Numbered from the stretch's first letter, positions 41,684 through 51,951 are shown. The stretch is DNA of 64,000 nucleotides from Herbiconiux flava (GCF_013409865.1 NZ_JACCBM010000001.1:3286001-3350000), one strand, 5' to 3'. Made by a program: numbers and translations. Notes: generated by a model from the letters alone, not told the origin.

Positions 41684-43078
41684 TCAGGCCTTCTGGTAGG
41701 CGAGCTCGCCCGCGATCCAGGTCTGGTCGACGGCGCGCTCGTCGCCGACCATCATCACGCCGAAGAGCAGGTCGGAGACGGTCTCGAGCGTCATCGGGCC
41801 GCCGCTGTACGACAGGCTCTGGTGCCAGGCCGTGGCGGGGGGCCCGGCGGTCCAGTCGAGGGCGACGAAGTCGGCTTCCTTGCCGATGTCGAACGAGCCG
41901 ACGAGGTCGTCGATGTAGAGCGCCTCGGCGCCTCCCTTGGTGAGCGAGTAGAAAGCGCGGAGCGGCGAGAGCTTGTTGCGCTCCGACTCGGCGAGGTCCT
42001 GGTCGCTCGGCAGGATGCTGCCGTCGAGGATGGTGTTGTTGAGCATCCCCACCTTGTAGCCGTCTTCGAGCGTGTTGAGCAGGCTGAAGCGGTTTCCGCC
42101 GCCCATGTCGGTGCCGTACGAGACGAGCACGCGGTGCTCGGGGTCGAGCGCCCGGCCGAGGCGGAACAGGCCCGATCCGAGATAGAGGTTCGACGACGGG
42201 CAGAAGGCCACCGAGGCGCCGGACTCCGAGAAGCGGCGGAACTCGCTGTTGGACAGCCAGACGCCGTGGCCGCCCGTGAACTTCGGACCCACCAGTCCGT
42301 ACTTCTCGTACACGCCGAGGTAGTCGTGGCAGTCGTCGTGGAGCGCCAGCACGCCGTGCACCTCGGCGGGGTTCTCGGAGATGTGGGTGTTGATCCACAG
42401 GTCGGGGAACTCCTGCTTGAGCTTCTGGCAGGCGGCCAGCAGCTCGTTGGAGGCGCCGAAGCCGAAGCGCGGGGTGATCGCGTAGAGGTTGCGGCCCTTG
42501 CCGTGCCACTTCTCGATCAGGGTGCGGCTGTCGTCGTAGAACTGCTCGGGGGTGTTGGCGAAGTAGTCCGGCACGTGGCGGTCGATGCCGGTGAGGCCGG
42601 CGATCATGCGCATGTTGCGGCGGCTGGCCTCCTCGAAGAAGACCTCGTTGCAGGTGAGGTTGCCGGTCGTGAAGGTCTGCGCCGTGGTGGTGCCCGAGGC
42701 GAGCAGGTTGTCGAAGAAGTGCTTCGTGCCCTCCTCGGCGTAGGAGCGCTCGGCGTAGCGGTGCTCCTCGGGGAAGACCCACTTCTGCAGCCAGGGCAGC
42801 AGCTGCTCGCCGTAGGCGCCGAGCACGCGGGTCTGCGGCAGGTGGATGTGGCCGTCGATGAAGCCGGGGAGGATGATGCGGTCGCGGATCTCGGTGATCT
42901 CCACGCCCTCGTGCTTCGAGGCGATGTCGTCGTAGGCGCCGAAGTCGACGATCACGCCGTCCTCGACGACCAGCAGGCCGTCGGCCTGGAACCGCGCGGC
43001 GGCCTCTTCGTTGCCGACGTGCTTGTACGGGTCGTCGACGAAGTCCAGGAAGGTTCCGCGCACAGCTGTCTTGGCCAA
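41684..43078 (-). CDS. guaD: Guanine deaminase
   Basis: A 464-residue zinc amidohydrolase deaminating guanine to xanthine. The first metal motif is GHIHLPQTRVLGAYG, followed by the guanine-deaminase-typical QKWVFPEE. The later His and Asp ligands lie in WINTHISENPAEVH, GGHGVWLS and SYGTDMGGG. I prefer the TTG at 43078: it has the ribosome site GGGGA 5 bases upstream and gives the expected N-terminus (AKTAVRGTFLDF). An ATG 13 codons earlier has no ribosome site. It feeds xanthine into the urate pathway encoded at 11-20 kb. Confidence 0.92.
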   Translation of the reverse strand: MAKTAVRGTFLDFVDDPYKHVGNEEAAARFQADGLLVVEDGVIVDFGAYDDIASKHEGVEITEIRDRIILPGFIDGHIHLPQTRVLGAYGEQLLPWLQKWVFPEEHRYAERSYAEEGTKHFFDNLLASGTTTAQTFTTGNLTCNEVFFEEASRRNMRMIAGLTGIDRHVPDYFANTPEQFYDDSRTLIEKWHGKGRNLYAITPRFGFGASNELLAACQKLKQEFPDLWINTHISENPAEVHGVLALHDDCHDYLGVYEKYGLVGPKFTGGHGVWLSNSEFRRFSESGASVAFCPSSNLYLGSGLFRLGRALDPEHRVLVSYGTDMGGGNRFSLLNTLEDGYKVGMLNNTILDGSILPSDQDLAESERNKLSPLRAFYSLTKGGAEALYIDDLVGSFDIGKEADFVALDWTAGPPATAWHQSLSYSGGPMTLETVSDLLFGVMMVGDERAVDQTWIAGELAYQKA

Positions 43079-43289
43079 GATGTTCCCCGATTCGTAGTGG
43101 TGACGCCATCGTGGCACACGCGGCGCGCTCGGGGCCCGTCCCCATCAGGGGGAGGCCCGCCGAAGGGGTAGGCGGCTCGGGGGGTAGGCTGTCCTGCAAT
43201 CAGGTTCTGGGTCTGGCTTTGGGCTCTCTTTTCTTCTCGCGTCTCTTTCGCGTGTCCGCTCGCCGCGCCGACTTCCCCGAGGACAGACC
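43079..43289. promoter_or_regulatory. Divergent gap between guaD and cofGH with pyrimidine-rich leader
   Basis: TAGGCT near 43184 is a candidate plus-strand -10 box that would give cofGH a leader of about 100 bases. Part of this (about 43220-43262) is a C/T tract such as CTCTTTTCTTCTC. A ribosome site GAGGAC lies just before ATG 43290. No riboswitch fold was recognised. Confidence 0.35.
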
Positions 43290-45962
43290 ATGCCCGAAGA
43301 TCTTCCGTTCCCCACGTCCACGGGCGTGCGCGCCACGGGCCGCAGCACGGCCCCCGCCCCCGTCGAGCAGACGTTCGTGCCGAACGCCTCGGCCATCCGC
43401 CGTGCGCTGAAGCGCGCCGAGACGGGCGTCGCCCTCGACGCCACCGAGGCCGAGACGCTGCTGCACGCCCGGGGCGACGACCTCGAGCGGCTCCTCACCG
43501 CCGCCTCCCGGGTGCGCGACGCCGGCCTCGAGATCGCAGGCCGCCCCGGCGTCATCACCTACTCGCGCAAGGTCTTCATCCCGCTCACCCACCTCTGCCG
43601 CGACCGCTGCCACTACTGCACCTTCGTCGAGACGCCCGGTGGTCTCGAGAAGCAGGGCAAGGCGCCCTTCCTCTCCCCCGACGAGGTGCTCGCGATCGCC
43701 CGCGAGGGCGCGGCGCTGGGCTGCAAGGAGGCGCTGTTCACCCTCGGCGACCGCCCCGAGGAGCGCTGGCCCGTGGCCCGCGAATGGCTCGAGGCCCGTG
43801 GCTACGACTCCACCATCGCCTACCTCCGCGCGGTCGCGATCCTCGTGCTCGAGGAGACCGGCCTCCTCCCGCACCTGAACCCCGGGGTGATGACCTGGGA
43901 GGAGATCCAGCGCCTGAAGCCCGTCGCCCCGTCGATGGGCATGATGCTCGAGACCACCGCCGACCGCCTCTGGAGCGAGAAGGGCGGGCCGCACTACGGC
44001 TCCCCCGACAAGGATCCCGTGGTTCGCCTGCGCGTGCTCGAGGACGCCGGGCGCTCGAACGTGCCCTTCACCACCGGCCTGCTGCTCGGCATCGGCGAGA
44101 ACTACGCCGAGCGCGTCGACGGGATGTTCTCCATCCGCTCGGCCGCCCGCCGGCACGGTCACGTGCAGGAGGTGATCATCCAGAACTTCCGCGCGAAGCC
44201 CGCGACCGCCATGATGGCCGCCGACGACCTGGAGACCCAGGAGTACGTCGCGGCAGTCGCCGTGGCGCGGCTCGTCCTCGGCCCGAAGGCTCGGGTGCAG
44301 GCTCCGCCGAATCTGACGGATGCGCGTGAGCTGGGTCTCCTCGTGCGCGCCGGCATCGACGACTGGGGCGGCGTCTCGCCGCTCACCCCCGACCACGTGA
44401 ACCCCGAGCGCCCGTGGCCGCACATCGACGACCTGGCCCGCCTCACCGCGGAGGCCGGCTTCGAGCTGCGCGAGCGGCTCACGGCGCACCCCCACTTCGT
44501 GCGCGCCGAGGAGCCCTGGATCGACCCCCGCGTCCTCCCCCACGTCCGCGCCCTCGCGGGGCCCGACGGGCTGGCCGTCGAGGGGCGCATCCCGGTCGGG
44601 CTACCCTGGCAGGAGCGGGACTGGACCTCCTCGGGCTCCGGCCGCACCGAGCTGCACACCGAGATCGACACGATCGGCCGCACCGGCGACCGCCGCAGCG
44701 ACTTCGAGGACGTCTACGGCGACTGGGCCGAGCTGCGCGAGCACGTCGGGGCGAACGAGGGCACGGCGCCCCGCGCATCCGGAGACCCAGCGATACGGAG
44801 CGCCCTGGCCCGTGCCGCGGAGGACCCGGCCGGCCTGAGCGACACCGACTACCTCACCCTGCTCGGCGCCGACGGCCCCGACCTGGAGGCCCTCGCGGCC
44901 CTCGCCGACGACGTGCGCCGGGCGACCGTGGGCGACGAGGTCGGCTACGTCGTGAACCGCAACATCAACTTCACGAACGTCTGCTACACGGGCTGTCGCT
45001 TCTGCGCCTTCGCTCAGCGGCGCACCGACGCCGACGCCTACACGCTGTCGATGGAGCAGGTCGGCGACCGCGTCGACGAGGCCTGGATGATCGGGGCCAC
45101 CGAGATCTGCATGCAGGGCGGCATCCACCCCGACCTGCCCGGCTCGGCGTACTTCGACCTGGCGCGCACGGTGAAGGCGCGGCAGCCCGACATCCACCTG
45201 CACGCGTTCAGCCCGATGGAGATCGTGAACGGCGCCTCGCGCACCGGGCTGTCGTACCGCGACTTCCTGCTCGAGGCGAAGGCGGCGGGGCTCGACTCGA
45301 TCCCGGGCACGGCCGCCGAGATCCTCGACGACGACGTGCGCTGGGTGCTCACCAAGGGCAAGCTGCCGGCCGCCGCGTGGATCGACATCGTCTCGACCGC
45401 GCACGACATCGGCCTGCGCTCCTCGTCGACCATGATGTACGGGCACGTCGACAACCCCTCGCACTGGGTCGGGCACCTGCGCACGCTGGCGCGGGTTCAG
45501 GACGAGACCGGCGGGTTCACCGAGTTCGTGCTGCTGCCGTTCATCCACATGAACGCCCCCGTCTACCTCGCCGGCGTCGCCCGGCCGGGGCCGACGAGGC
45601 AGGAGAACCGGGCCATCCACGCGGTGTCGCGGCTGATGCTGCACGGGCGCATCGACCACGTGCAGACCTCGTGGGTGAAGCTCGGCAACGCGGGCACGCA
45701 GCAGATGCTGCAGGGCGGCGCCGACGACCTCGGCGGCACCCTGATGGAGGAGACGATCAGCCGCATGGCAGGTGCCGACAACGGCTCCGAGAAGACGGTC
45801 GACGAGCTCGAGCGGATGATCGGGGAGATCGGCCGCGTGCCGGTGCAGCGCACCACGACCTACGGCCGCCCCACGGCCGAGCGCGTCGCGGTCGCCCGCG
45901 AGTTCGCCTCGCAGGGCTTCGCGGCCACGGGCCGCACCCTCCACACGAACCTCCTGGCCTGA
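43290..45962 (+). CDS. cofGH: FO synthase, fused CofG-CofH (FbiC)
   Basis: An 890-residue bifunctional radical-SAM enzyme making the F420 chromophore FO from tyrosine and a riboflavin precursor. The N-terminal CofG half has the cluster C103-C107-C110 (CRDRCHYC) and the C-terminal CofH half has C565-C569-C572 (CYTGCRFC). HAFSPMEI in the C-terminal half and [20 protein letters not shown] in the N-terminal half are family hallmarks. The length is that of actinobacterial FbiC. It stands alone and is followed by a clear terminator. Confidence 0.97.
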   Translation: MPEDLPFPTSTGVRATGRSTAPAPVEQTFVPNASAIRRALKRAETGVALDATEAETLLHARGDDLERLLTAASRVRDAGLEIAGRPGVITYSRKVFIPLTHLCRDRCHYCTFVETPGGLEKQGKAPFLSPDEVLAIAREGAALGCKEALFTLGDRPEERWPVAREWLEARGYDSTIAYLRAVAILVLEETGLLPHLNPGVMTWEEIQRLKPVAPSMGMMLETTADRLWSEKGGPHYGSPDKDPVVRLRVLEDAGRSNVPFTTGLLLGIGENYAERVDGMFSIRSAARRHGHVQEVIIQNFRAKPATAMMAADDLETQEYVAAVAVARLVLGPKARVQAPPNLTDARELGLLVRAGIDDWGGVSPLTPDHVNPERPWPHIDDLARLTAEAGFELRERLTAHPHFVRAEEPWIDPRVLPHVRALAGPDGLAVEGRIPVGLPWQERDWTSSGSGRTELHTEIDTIGRTGDRRSDFEDVYGDWAELREHVGANEGTAPRASGDPAIRSALARAAEDPAGLSDTDYLTLLGADGPDLEALAALADDVRRATVGDEVGYVVNRNINFTNVCYTGCRFCAFAQRRTDADAYTLSMEQVGDRVDEAWMIGATEICMQGGIHPDLPGSAYFDLARTVKARQPDIHLHAFSPMEIVNGASRTGLSYRDFLLEAKAAGLDSIPGTAAEILDDDVRWVLTKGKLPAAAWIDIVSTAHDIGLRSSSTMMYGHVDNPSHWVGHLRTLARVQDETGGFTEFVLLPFIHMNAPVYLAGVARPGPTRQENRAIHAVSRLMLHGRIDHVQTSWVKLGNAGTQQMLQGGADDLGGTLMEETISRMAGADNGSEKTVDELERMIGEIGRVPVQRTTTYGRPTAERVAVAREFASQGFAATGRTLHTNLLA

Positions 45963-45965
45963 CGA

Positions 45966-46002
45966 CGACGGCCCGCCCCTCGCGTGGAGGGACGGGCCGT
46001 CG
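45966..46002. terminator. Two-way hairpin between cofGH and glpK
   Basis: Arms CGACGGCCCG (45966-45975) and CGGGCCGTCG (45993-46002) form a 10-bp stem with a 17-base loop that itself pairs partly (CCCCT/AGGG). It serves two convergent genes. There is no long T-run. Confidence 0.7.
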
Positions 46003-46018
46003 GGTAGGACGGGGCGGG

Positions 46019-47542
46019 TTACGCCTCGGTGTCGGCGTCCACCCAGTCGAGGGTCTTCGTGACGGCCTTCTTCCAGTTGCGCAGCTGGCGCTCGCGCTCG
46101 GCGTCGTCCATCTTCGGCTCCCAGCGGGAGTCCTCCTGCCAGTTGGCACGGAGCTCGTCGAGGTTCGCCCAGAAGCCCACCGCGAGGCCCGCGGCGTACG
46201 CGGCACCGAGCGCGGTGGTCTCGGCGACCACCGGACGGATGACCGGCACGCCGAGGATGTCGGCCTGGAACTGCATCAGCGTGTTGTTGGCGATCATGCC
46301 GCCGTCGACCTTGAGCTCGGTGAGGTCGACGCCCGAGTCGGCGTTGACCGCGTCCAGCACCTCGCGGGTCTGGAAGGCCGTGGCCTCCAGCGCGGCGCGG
46401 GCGATGTGACCCTTGTTGACGTAGCGGGTGAGGCCCACGAGGGCGCCCCGCGCATCCGACCGCCAGTACGGCGCGAACAGCCCTGAGAACGCCGGCACGA
46501 AGTACGCGCCGCCGTTGTCCTCGACGGTGTTCGCCAGGGTCTCGACCTCGGGTGCCGAGGAGATGATGCCCAGGTTGTCGCGCAGCCACTGGATCAGCGA
46601 GCCGGTGACGGCGATCGAGCCCTCGAGCGCGTAGTGCGCCGGCTGGTCGCCCAGCTTGTAGCCGAGGGTGGTGAGCAGCCCGTTCTTGGAGTGCACGATC
46701 TCGGTGTCGGTGTTGAAGATCAGGAAGTTGCCGGTGCCGTAGGTGTTCTTCGACTCGCCGGCGTCGAACGCCGCCTGGCCGAAGGTCGCCGCCTGCTGGT
46801 CGCCCAGGATGCCGGCGATCGGCACCTCGCGCAGCAGGTTGGACGACTCGACGGTGCCGTAGACCTCGGACGACGACTTGATCTCGGGCAGCATCGACTT
46901 CGGCACGCCGAAGGCCTCGAGGATGTCGTCGCGCCATTCGAGCGTCTCGAGGTCCATGAAAAGGGTGCGCGAGGCGTTGGTCACGTCGGTGACGTGCACA
47001 CCGCCCTCGGTGCCGCCGGTGAGGTTCCAGAGCACCCAGGTGTCGGTCGTGCCGAACATCAGCTCGCCGGCCTCGGCCTTCTCGCGGGCGCCCTCGACGT
47101 TCTCGAGGATCCAGACGATCTTCGTGCCCGAGAAGTAGGTCGCGAGCGGCAGGCCGACGATCGACTTGAAGCGCTCGGTTCCCTCGTCTCCGGCGAGGCG
47201 GTCGACGATCGACTGGGTGCGGGTGTCCTGCCAGACGATGGCGTTGTAGACGGGCTCGCCGGTGTTCCTGTCCCAGACGACGGCGGTCTCGCGCTGGTTG
47301 GTGATGCCCACGGCGACGATGTCGTGACGGGTCAGGTCGGCCTTGGAGAGCGCCTGGCCGATGACCTCGCGCACGTTCGCCCAGATCTCCATCGGGTCGT
47401 GCTCGACCCAGCCGGCCTTGGGGAAGATCTGCTCGTGCTCCTTCTGACCGGTGGACACGATGGTGCCCTTGTGGTCGAAGATGATCGCGCGCGAGCTGGT
47501 GGTGCCCTGGTCGATGGCCAGGACGTACTTTTGTTCAGACAT
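46019..47542 (-). CDS. glpK: Glycerol kinase
   Basis: A 507-residue kinase phosphorylating glycerol to glycerol 3-phosphate in the cytoplasm. Family marks are [13 protein letters not shown] at the N-terminus, [28 protein letters not shown] with the nucleotide-domain Asp, and [20 protein letters not shown]. It is last in the minus-strand operon glpD-glpF-glpK with a 57-base leader. The C-terminus DWVDADTEA is normal. Confidence 0.96.
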   Translation of the reverse strand: MSEQKYVLAIDQGTTSSRAIIFDHKGTIVSTGQKEHEQIFPKAGWVEHDPMEIWANVREVIGQALSKADLTRHDIVAVGITNQRETAVVWDRNTGEPVYNAIVWQDTRTQSIVDRLAGDEGTERFKSIVGLPLATYFSGTKIVWILENVEGAREKAEAGELMFGTTDTWVLWNLTGGTEGGVHVTDVTNASRTLFMDLETLEWRDDILEAFGVPKSMLPEIKSSSEVYGTVESSNLLREVPIAGILGDQQAATFGQAAFDAGESKNTYGTGNFLIFNTDTEIVHSKNGLLTTLGYKLGDQPAHYALEGSIAVTGSLIQWLRDNLGIISSAPEVETLANTVEDNGGAYFVPAFSGLFAPYWRSDARGALVGLTRYVNKGHIARAALEATAFQTREVLDAVNADSGVDLTELKVDGGMIANNTLMQFQADILGVPVIRPVVAETTALGAAYAAGLAVGFWANLDELRANWQEDSRWEPKMDDAERERQLRNWKKAVTKTLDWVDADTEA

Positions 47543-47599
47543 GTCGAACTCCTTTGTCGTTACTGAAAGTCAGTGAGATGAAGCGGATGCGCGGGGCGC

Positions 47600-48370
47600 T
47601 CAGGTGAGGATCGGCAGCAGAGGGATGGCCAGCAGACCGGCCAGCACGCCACCGATGATCGGGCCCACGACGGGAACCCAGGAGTACGACCAGTCGGAGC
47701 TGCCCTTGCCCTTGATCGGCAGGAAGGCGTGCGCCAGGCGCGGGCCGAGGTCACGGGCCGGGTTGATCGCGTAGCCCGTCGGGCCACCGAGCGACGCGCC
47801 GATCGCGATCACGAGCAGCGCCACCGGGAGGGCGCCGAGAGCTGCGAGGCCGCCCTCGCCCTGTCGTCCGCCGCCGAAGCCGATCACGACGAACACCAGC
47901 ACGAAGGTGCCGATGATCTCGGTGACCAGGTTCCAGCCGTAGGAGCGGATGGCCGGACCGGTCGAGAACACGCCCAGCTTGTTGGCCGCGTCGGGCTCCT
48001 CGTCGAAGTGCTGCTTGTACGCCAGCCAGACGAACACCGCGCCGATGATTGCACCGATCAGCTGCGCGCCGATGTACGCGATGACGGAGAGGGCGTTGAC
48101 GTCGACCGGAGTGGCCGCCGAGCCGAAGGTCTTCGCGCCGTTGGCGAGAAGTCCCAGGGTGACCGCCGGGTTCAGGTGCGCGCCCGAGGCGTACGACACG
48201 ATCACACCGGCGAAGACCGCGAGGCCCCAGCCGATGTTGACCATGAGCGTGCCGCCGTTGAAGCCCTTGGTGCGCACGAGCGCCACGTTGGCGACCACAC
48301 CGCAGCCCAGGAGCACCAGGAGGGCTGTGCCCACCAGCTCCGATACGAAGTCGATACCGAGATTGTCCAC
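47600..48370 (-). CDS. glpF: Glycerol facilitator (aquaglyceroporin)
   Basis: A 256-residue MIP-family channel with six membrane helices and both half-helix motifs, N67-P68-A69 (HLNPAVTLG) and N203-P204-A205 followed by R206-D207 (AINPARDLGPR). The Asp after NPAR is the usual sign of glycerol-conducting members. It lies between glpD and glpK on the same strand and gives facilitated entry of glycerol. Confidence 0.95.
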   Translation of the reverse strand: MDNLGIDFVSELVGTALLVLLGCGVVANVALVRTKGFNGGTLMVNIGWGLAVFAGVIVSYASGAHLNPAVTLGLLANGAKTFGSAATPVDVNALSVIAYIGAQLIGAIIGAVFVWLAYKQHFDEEPDAANKLGVFSTGPAIRSYGWNLVTEIIGTFVLVFVVIGFGGGRQGEGGLAALGALPVALLVIAIGASLGGPTGYAINPARDLGPRLAHAFLPIKGKGSSDWSYSWVPVVGPIIGGVLAGLLAIPLLPILT

Positions 48371-48410
48371 GTTGACCTTTCTTCTCTCAGGTGGCGCTGC
48401 GCCACCCGAC

Positions 48411-50153
48411 TCAGTTGACGGCTGCTGCCGCCGTGTTCGCCGCTTCCAGCACGATGCCGTGGAAGAAGCGGAGGTTCCGGGCCGCGAGGCGGCGCTCGTC
48501 GGCGAGGGTCTCGTCCGACCAGCCCTTCGAGCGCTGCGCCAGGGTGCTCAGCTCATCGAACACCTCCTGGGTCAGACCGCCCACGAACGCGATGATGCTG
48601 CGGCGCAGCACCAGGTCGCTGAGGTGCACGGTGTGCTCGCCCATCAGGAAGTCGATCTCGCCGGTGCTGTACCCGGGCAGGGTCTGAAGCGGTGCATCCG
48701 TCGCCTCGGTGGCGTTCAGCGCTGCGATGTGGTCGATGACCTTCGCGGCGTTGCTGCCGTAGCGGGCGAGCAGGGTGCGGGTGCGCTCCTGGCCGAGGTC
48801 GGCACCGTGCGCCTTGATCCAGGATGCGGTGGCCGCCGGGGTGGTCGGGAAGCCCGCCCCGCCGCCGATCGCCAGGTCGGTGGTGCTGACCTTCCGGGTG
48901 CGGCCGAGAAGCGCCAGGGTGTCGTTCGTCAGGTGCTCGGCGAGGGCGCGGAACGTGGTCCACTTGCCGCCGACCAGGCTGAGCTGCTTGGTCTTCGTCG
49001 AGGTGCCGAAGGCGGTCTGCTCGATGCGGTAGTCGCGCGACACGAAGCCGGGGGCGGTGTCGCCGTGGCCGGGCAGCGGGCGGATGCCCGAGTAGCGGTA
49101 GACGATCTGCGGACGGTCGACCTCGATGGTCGGGAAGACGTGCTTGACCAGCTGGAAGAAGTAGTCGACCTCCTCCTCGGTGCAGACGCTCGGCTCGGTG
49201 ATGTCGGCCTCGAGGTCGGTGGTGCCGACGAGCACGCGGCCGTTCAGCGGGTAGATCAGCACGATGCGGCCGTCGTTGTTCTCGAAGAAGACCTCGCCGC
49301 CGGCGCAGGCCTCGTAGAGCTCTGCGTTGTCGAGCACGATGTGCGAGCCCTTGGTGCCGCCCATCCACGTCGTGGACTCGCCGAGGGCGGCGTTGGTCAG
49401 GTCGGTCCAGGGGCCGGAGGTGTTGACGACCACGTCGGCCGCGACCTCGAAGGTCTCGCCGCTGACGAGGTCACGGAGCACCACGGCGTCGCCGTTCGAG
49501 CCGACCGCCTCGAGGTAGTTGGCCGTGCGGGCGTGGGAGCCTGTCGCCAGAGCATCCTGAACCAGGTCGAGCGCGAGCCGCTCGGGGTTCTCGACCGCGG
49601 CGTCGTAGTAGGTCGCGGTGTACTTCACGTCGCCGCGGAGCTTCGGGAGCTTGGCGAGCGACTTCTTGCGTCCCACGAACTTGTGGCGCGGCACGTTGCC
49701 GCCGTCGCGCGAGAAGGAGTCGTAGCCGAGCAGGCCGACCTTGATCAGCAGCGCGCCGCGCTCCTTGGCCTTGCCCTGCTTGTGGGTGAGGAAGCGCAGC
49801 GGGGCGCTCAGGATGCCCGAGAAGGTCGAGAAGATTGGGATGGTCGTGGGCAGCGGCTTGACGTAGTGCGGCGCCAGGCGGAGGAGGCGGTTACGCTCCT
49901 GCACGCTCTCGCGCACGAGGCGGAACTCGCCGTTCTCGAGGTAGCGCACGCCACCGTGGATCATGTGGCTGGAGGCGGCCGAGGCGCCCGAGGCGTAGTC
50001 GCCGCGCTCGACGAGCACGACGTCGACGCCCTGGAGCGCGAGATCGCGGAACGTGCCGATGCCGTTGATGCCGCCGCCGACGATCAGGACCTGGGTCTTG
50101 GGGTTGCTGCGGATGGCTTCGACGCTGCTGCGGACATCGTTGGTGCTGGTCAC
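48411..50153 (-). CDS. glpD: Aerobic glycerol-3-phosphate dehydrogenase
   Basis: A 580-residue FAD-dependent, membrane-associated dehydrogenase converting glycerol 3-phosphate to dihydroxyacetone phosphate and passing electrons to quinone. The FAD-binding loop is LIVGGGINGIGTFRDLALQG near residue 23. HMIHGGVRYLENGEFRLVRE and the C-terminal GGKWTTFRALAEHL are family hallmarks. GTG 50153 has an upstream GAAGG. It is first in the glp operon and divergent from the SorC-type regulator. Confidence 0.95.
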   Translation of the reverse strand: MTSTNDVRSSVEAIRSNPKTQVLIVGGGINGIGTFRDLALQGVDVVLVERGDYASGASAASSHMIHGGVRYLENGEFRLVRESVQERNRLLRLAPHYVKPLPTTIPIFSTFSGILSAPLRFLTHKQGKAKERGALLIKVGLLGYDSFSRDGGNVPRHKFVGRKKSLAKLPKLRGDVKYTATYYDAAVENPERLALDLVQDALATGSHARTANYLEAVGSNGDAVVLRDLVSGETFEVAADVVVNTSGPWTDLTNAALGESTTWMGGTKGSHIVLDNAELYEACAGGEVFFENNDGRIVLIYPLNGRVLVGTTDLEADITEPSVCTEEEVDYFFQLVKHVFPTIEVDRPQIVYRYSGIRPLPGHGDTAPGFVSRDYRIEQTAFGTSTKTKQLSLVGGKWTTFRALAEHLTNDTLALLGRTRKVSTTDLAIGGGAGFPTTPAATASWIKAHGADLGQERTRTLLARYGSNAAKVIDHIAALNATEATDAPLQTLPGYSTGEIDFLMGEHTVHLSDLVLRRSIIAFVGGLTQEVFDELSTLAQRSKGWSDETLADERRLAARNLRFFHGIVLEAANTAAAAVN

Positions 50154-50203
50154 TGTTCACTCGCCTTCGTGCTGGGTTGACTGTCCAGTTCTACGACCGA
50201 TTT

Positions 50204-50235
50204 CACATATGATCAAGCTCGTTGCACATATGTGC
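50204..50235. promoter_or_regulatory. Paired CACATATG operators between glpD and its regulator
   Basis: CACATATG at 50204-50211 and the perfect 12-base palindrome GCACATATGTGC at 50224-50235 have centres 21 bases apart, two helical turns. They lie in the 104-base gap between divergent genes, so a bound tetramer could control both. SorC-family proteins bind such paired sites. Confidence 0.65.
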
Positions 50236-50257
50236 AGACGAAAGGATGCGAGGACGC

Positions 50258-51220
50258 ATGGCCGACACCGCTGGCGCCGAGAAGGAGCGCGACGCGCTCC
50301 GCGCCGCCCACCTCTACTACCTGCAGGATCTGACGATGGAGGCCATCGCCACCGAGCTGCACACCTCGCGATCCTCCGTCTCCCGCCTGCTCGGTTACGC
50401 CCGCGACACGGGGCTCGTCGAGATCCAGGTGAAGTCGCCGCTGGACCGGCTGTCGAGCCTGCAGGAGCGGATCCGGGCCCGCCACGGGGTCACGGCGCAC
50501 GTCGTGCCCGTGCCCGACTCGACCGCCGAGGTCGACCGCCTCGAGCGCGTGGCGATGAGCGCTGCACGGATTCTCGGGCCCTTCTTCGATTCCAACATGA
50601 CCATGGGCATCGCCTGGGGCTCGACCCTGTCGGCCGTCTCGCGGCACCTGCAGGAGAAGGTCACGCACAACTCGCAGATCGTGCAGCTGAACGGCGCCTC
50701 GAACGCGCGCACGACGGGCATCGGCTACGCCAGCGAGATCATGAGCCGCTTCGGCACGGCCTTCGGGGCCTACGTGCAGCAGTTCCCGGTGCCGGCGTTC
50801 TTCGACGACCCGCGCACCAAGGAGGTGCTCTGGCGCGAGCGCAGCATCCGGCGGGTGCTCGAGATCCAGAAGCACATGGACATCGCGCTGTTCGGCCTCG
50901 GCTCGGCCTACGCCGAGGTGCCCTCGCACGTCTACGTCGGCGGCTACCTCGACGACGACGACTTCCAGCAGCTCGGCCGCTCGCAGGTGGTCGGCGACGT
51001 GGCGACGGTCTTCTACCGCGCCGACGGCTCGAGCGAGGACATCCCGATGAACGCCCGCTCCTCCGGCCCGTCGCTCGAGCTGCTGCGCAAGGTCTCGCGG
51101 CGGGTCTGCGTGGTGTCGGGGCGCTCGAAGCTGCCCGCCCTCCGCGGCGCACTGGCTGCCGGGGTGATGACCGACCTGATCATCGACGAGACGACGGCGC
51201 ACTCACTGCTGGAGGACTGA
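50258..51220 (+). CDS. SorC/DeoR-type regulator of the glycerol operon
   Basis: A 320-residue transcription factor. The N-terminal helix-turn-helix (about 15-60: YYLQDLTMEAIATELHTSRS, then SVSRLLGYARDTG) is followed by the SorC sugar-phosphate-binding domain (about 65-315: MTMGIAWGSTLSAVSRHL, FGLGSAYAEVPSH, CVVSGRSKLPALRGAL). ATG 50258 with GCGAGGA is chosen; an in-frame ATG 12 codons earlier lies over the operator. Its position opposite glpD suggests it responds to glycerol 3-phosphate or dihydroxyacetone phosphate. The 3' end overlaps the convergent cofC gene by 18 bases. Confidence 0.88.
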   Translation: MADTAGAEKERDALRAAHLYYLQDLTMEAIATELHTSRSSVSRLLGYARDTGLVEIQVKSPLDRLSSLQERIRARHGVTAHVVPVPDSTAEVDRLERVAMSAARILGPFFDSNMTMGIAWGSTLSAVSRHLQEKVTHNSQIVQLNGASNARTTGIGYASEIMSRFGTAFGAYVQQFPVPAFFDDPRTKEVLWRERSIRRVLEIQKHMDIALFGLGSAYAEVPSHVYVGGYLDDDDFQQLGRSQVVGDVATVFYRADGSSEDIPMNARSSGPSLELLRKVSRRVCVVSGRSKLPALRGALAAGVMTDLIIDETTAHSLLED

Positions 51221-51865
51221 GGCCGCCGGAGGCTTGAGGCTCTCGAGCACTCGGGCGGTGGCGGGGCCGACGCCGCGGCGCCAGGCCTGCTGCAGCTCGG
51301 CCTCGGTGTCGACGTCGTGGCGCAGGGTCGAGTCGTCGCCGAGCGCCAGGGCGACGTGACCGGCGGCGCGGTGGCGCCCGGCCGAGCCAGCTCCGAATCG
51401 GGGCACGAGTCCGGCGCCGGCCGTGCTCCCGGCCGCGGTGATGAGCGTGGTGCCCGAGCCCTCGGCGTCGGCGACGAAGGCGAGCGGATGCGCGTACGCG
51501 GCCTCGAGCGCCTCGTCGACGTCGCCCGCCACGAGCGTGGGCAGGTCGCCGAGCATCGCGGCCGTCGGCCCGTCATCGGCGGCGGCGATGCCGCGGGCGA
51601 CAGCCGCGTTGAGCCCCTCACCCGGATCGTCGAGCACCTCGACACCGGGCACCGTCTCGCGGAGCCGGGCGGCGATCGACGACCCGGCATCCGTCACCAC
51701 GATCACTCGGCCGACCGTGCGGGCGGCCCGCAGCGCGGCGACCGCGTCGAGGGTGAACGCCTCGGCGAGCAGCAGGCGCTCTTCGGCGGAGCGCTCGGGC
51801 ATCAGGCGGCTCTTGCCCTCGGCGGTGCCTTTGACGGGTACGACGAGGGTCCACGGGGAAGTCAT
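51203..51865 (-). CDS. cofC: 2-phospho-L-lactate/PEP guanylyltransferase (F420 synthesis)
   Basis: A 220-residue nucleotidyltransferase (FbiD) that activates phospholactate or phosphoenolpyruvate with GTP for CofD. It starts with WTLVVPVKGTAEGKSRL, the family's VPVK motif, and has VIVVTDAGS, AMLGDLPTL (metal-binding Asp) and SGTTLI. A -10 box GATAAT ends 8 bases before ATG 51865, so the mRNA is probably leaderless. It is separate from the other F420 genes in this window. Confidence 0.92.
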   Translation of the reverse strand: MTSPWTLVVPVKGTAEGKSRLMPERSAEERLLLAEAFTLDAVAALRAARTVGRVIVVTDAGSSIAARLRETVPGVEVLDDPGEGLNAAVARGIAAADDGPTAAMLGDLPTLVAGDVDEALEAAYAHPLAFVADAEGSGTTLITAAGSTAGAGLVPRFGAGSAGRHRAAGHVALALGDDSTLRHDVDTEAELQQAWRRGVGPATARVLESLKPPAASVLQQ

Positions 51866-51872
51866 TGCTCCG

Positions 51873-51878
51873 ATTATC
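51873..51878 (-). promoter_or_regulatory. -10 box GATAAT of cofC (leaderless)
   Basis: GATAAT on the minus strand, ending 8 bases before the cofC ATG, puts the transcription start on the start codon. Confidence 0.5.
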
Positions 51879-51951
51879 CCGCACTTCGAAAAGACAGAAC
51901 GATCGGTACGTTTTCGGGAATGGTCCGGGAGGGTCGTGGGTTGTATACAGC

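Noticed and set aside
41682..43199. Upstream extension of the ABM-domain protein frame
   Set aside because: It is a second-frame reading of guanine deaminase, Arg/Pro-rich and without domains. GTG 41681 is the sensible start.
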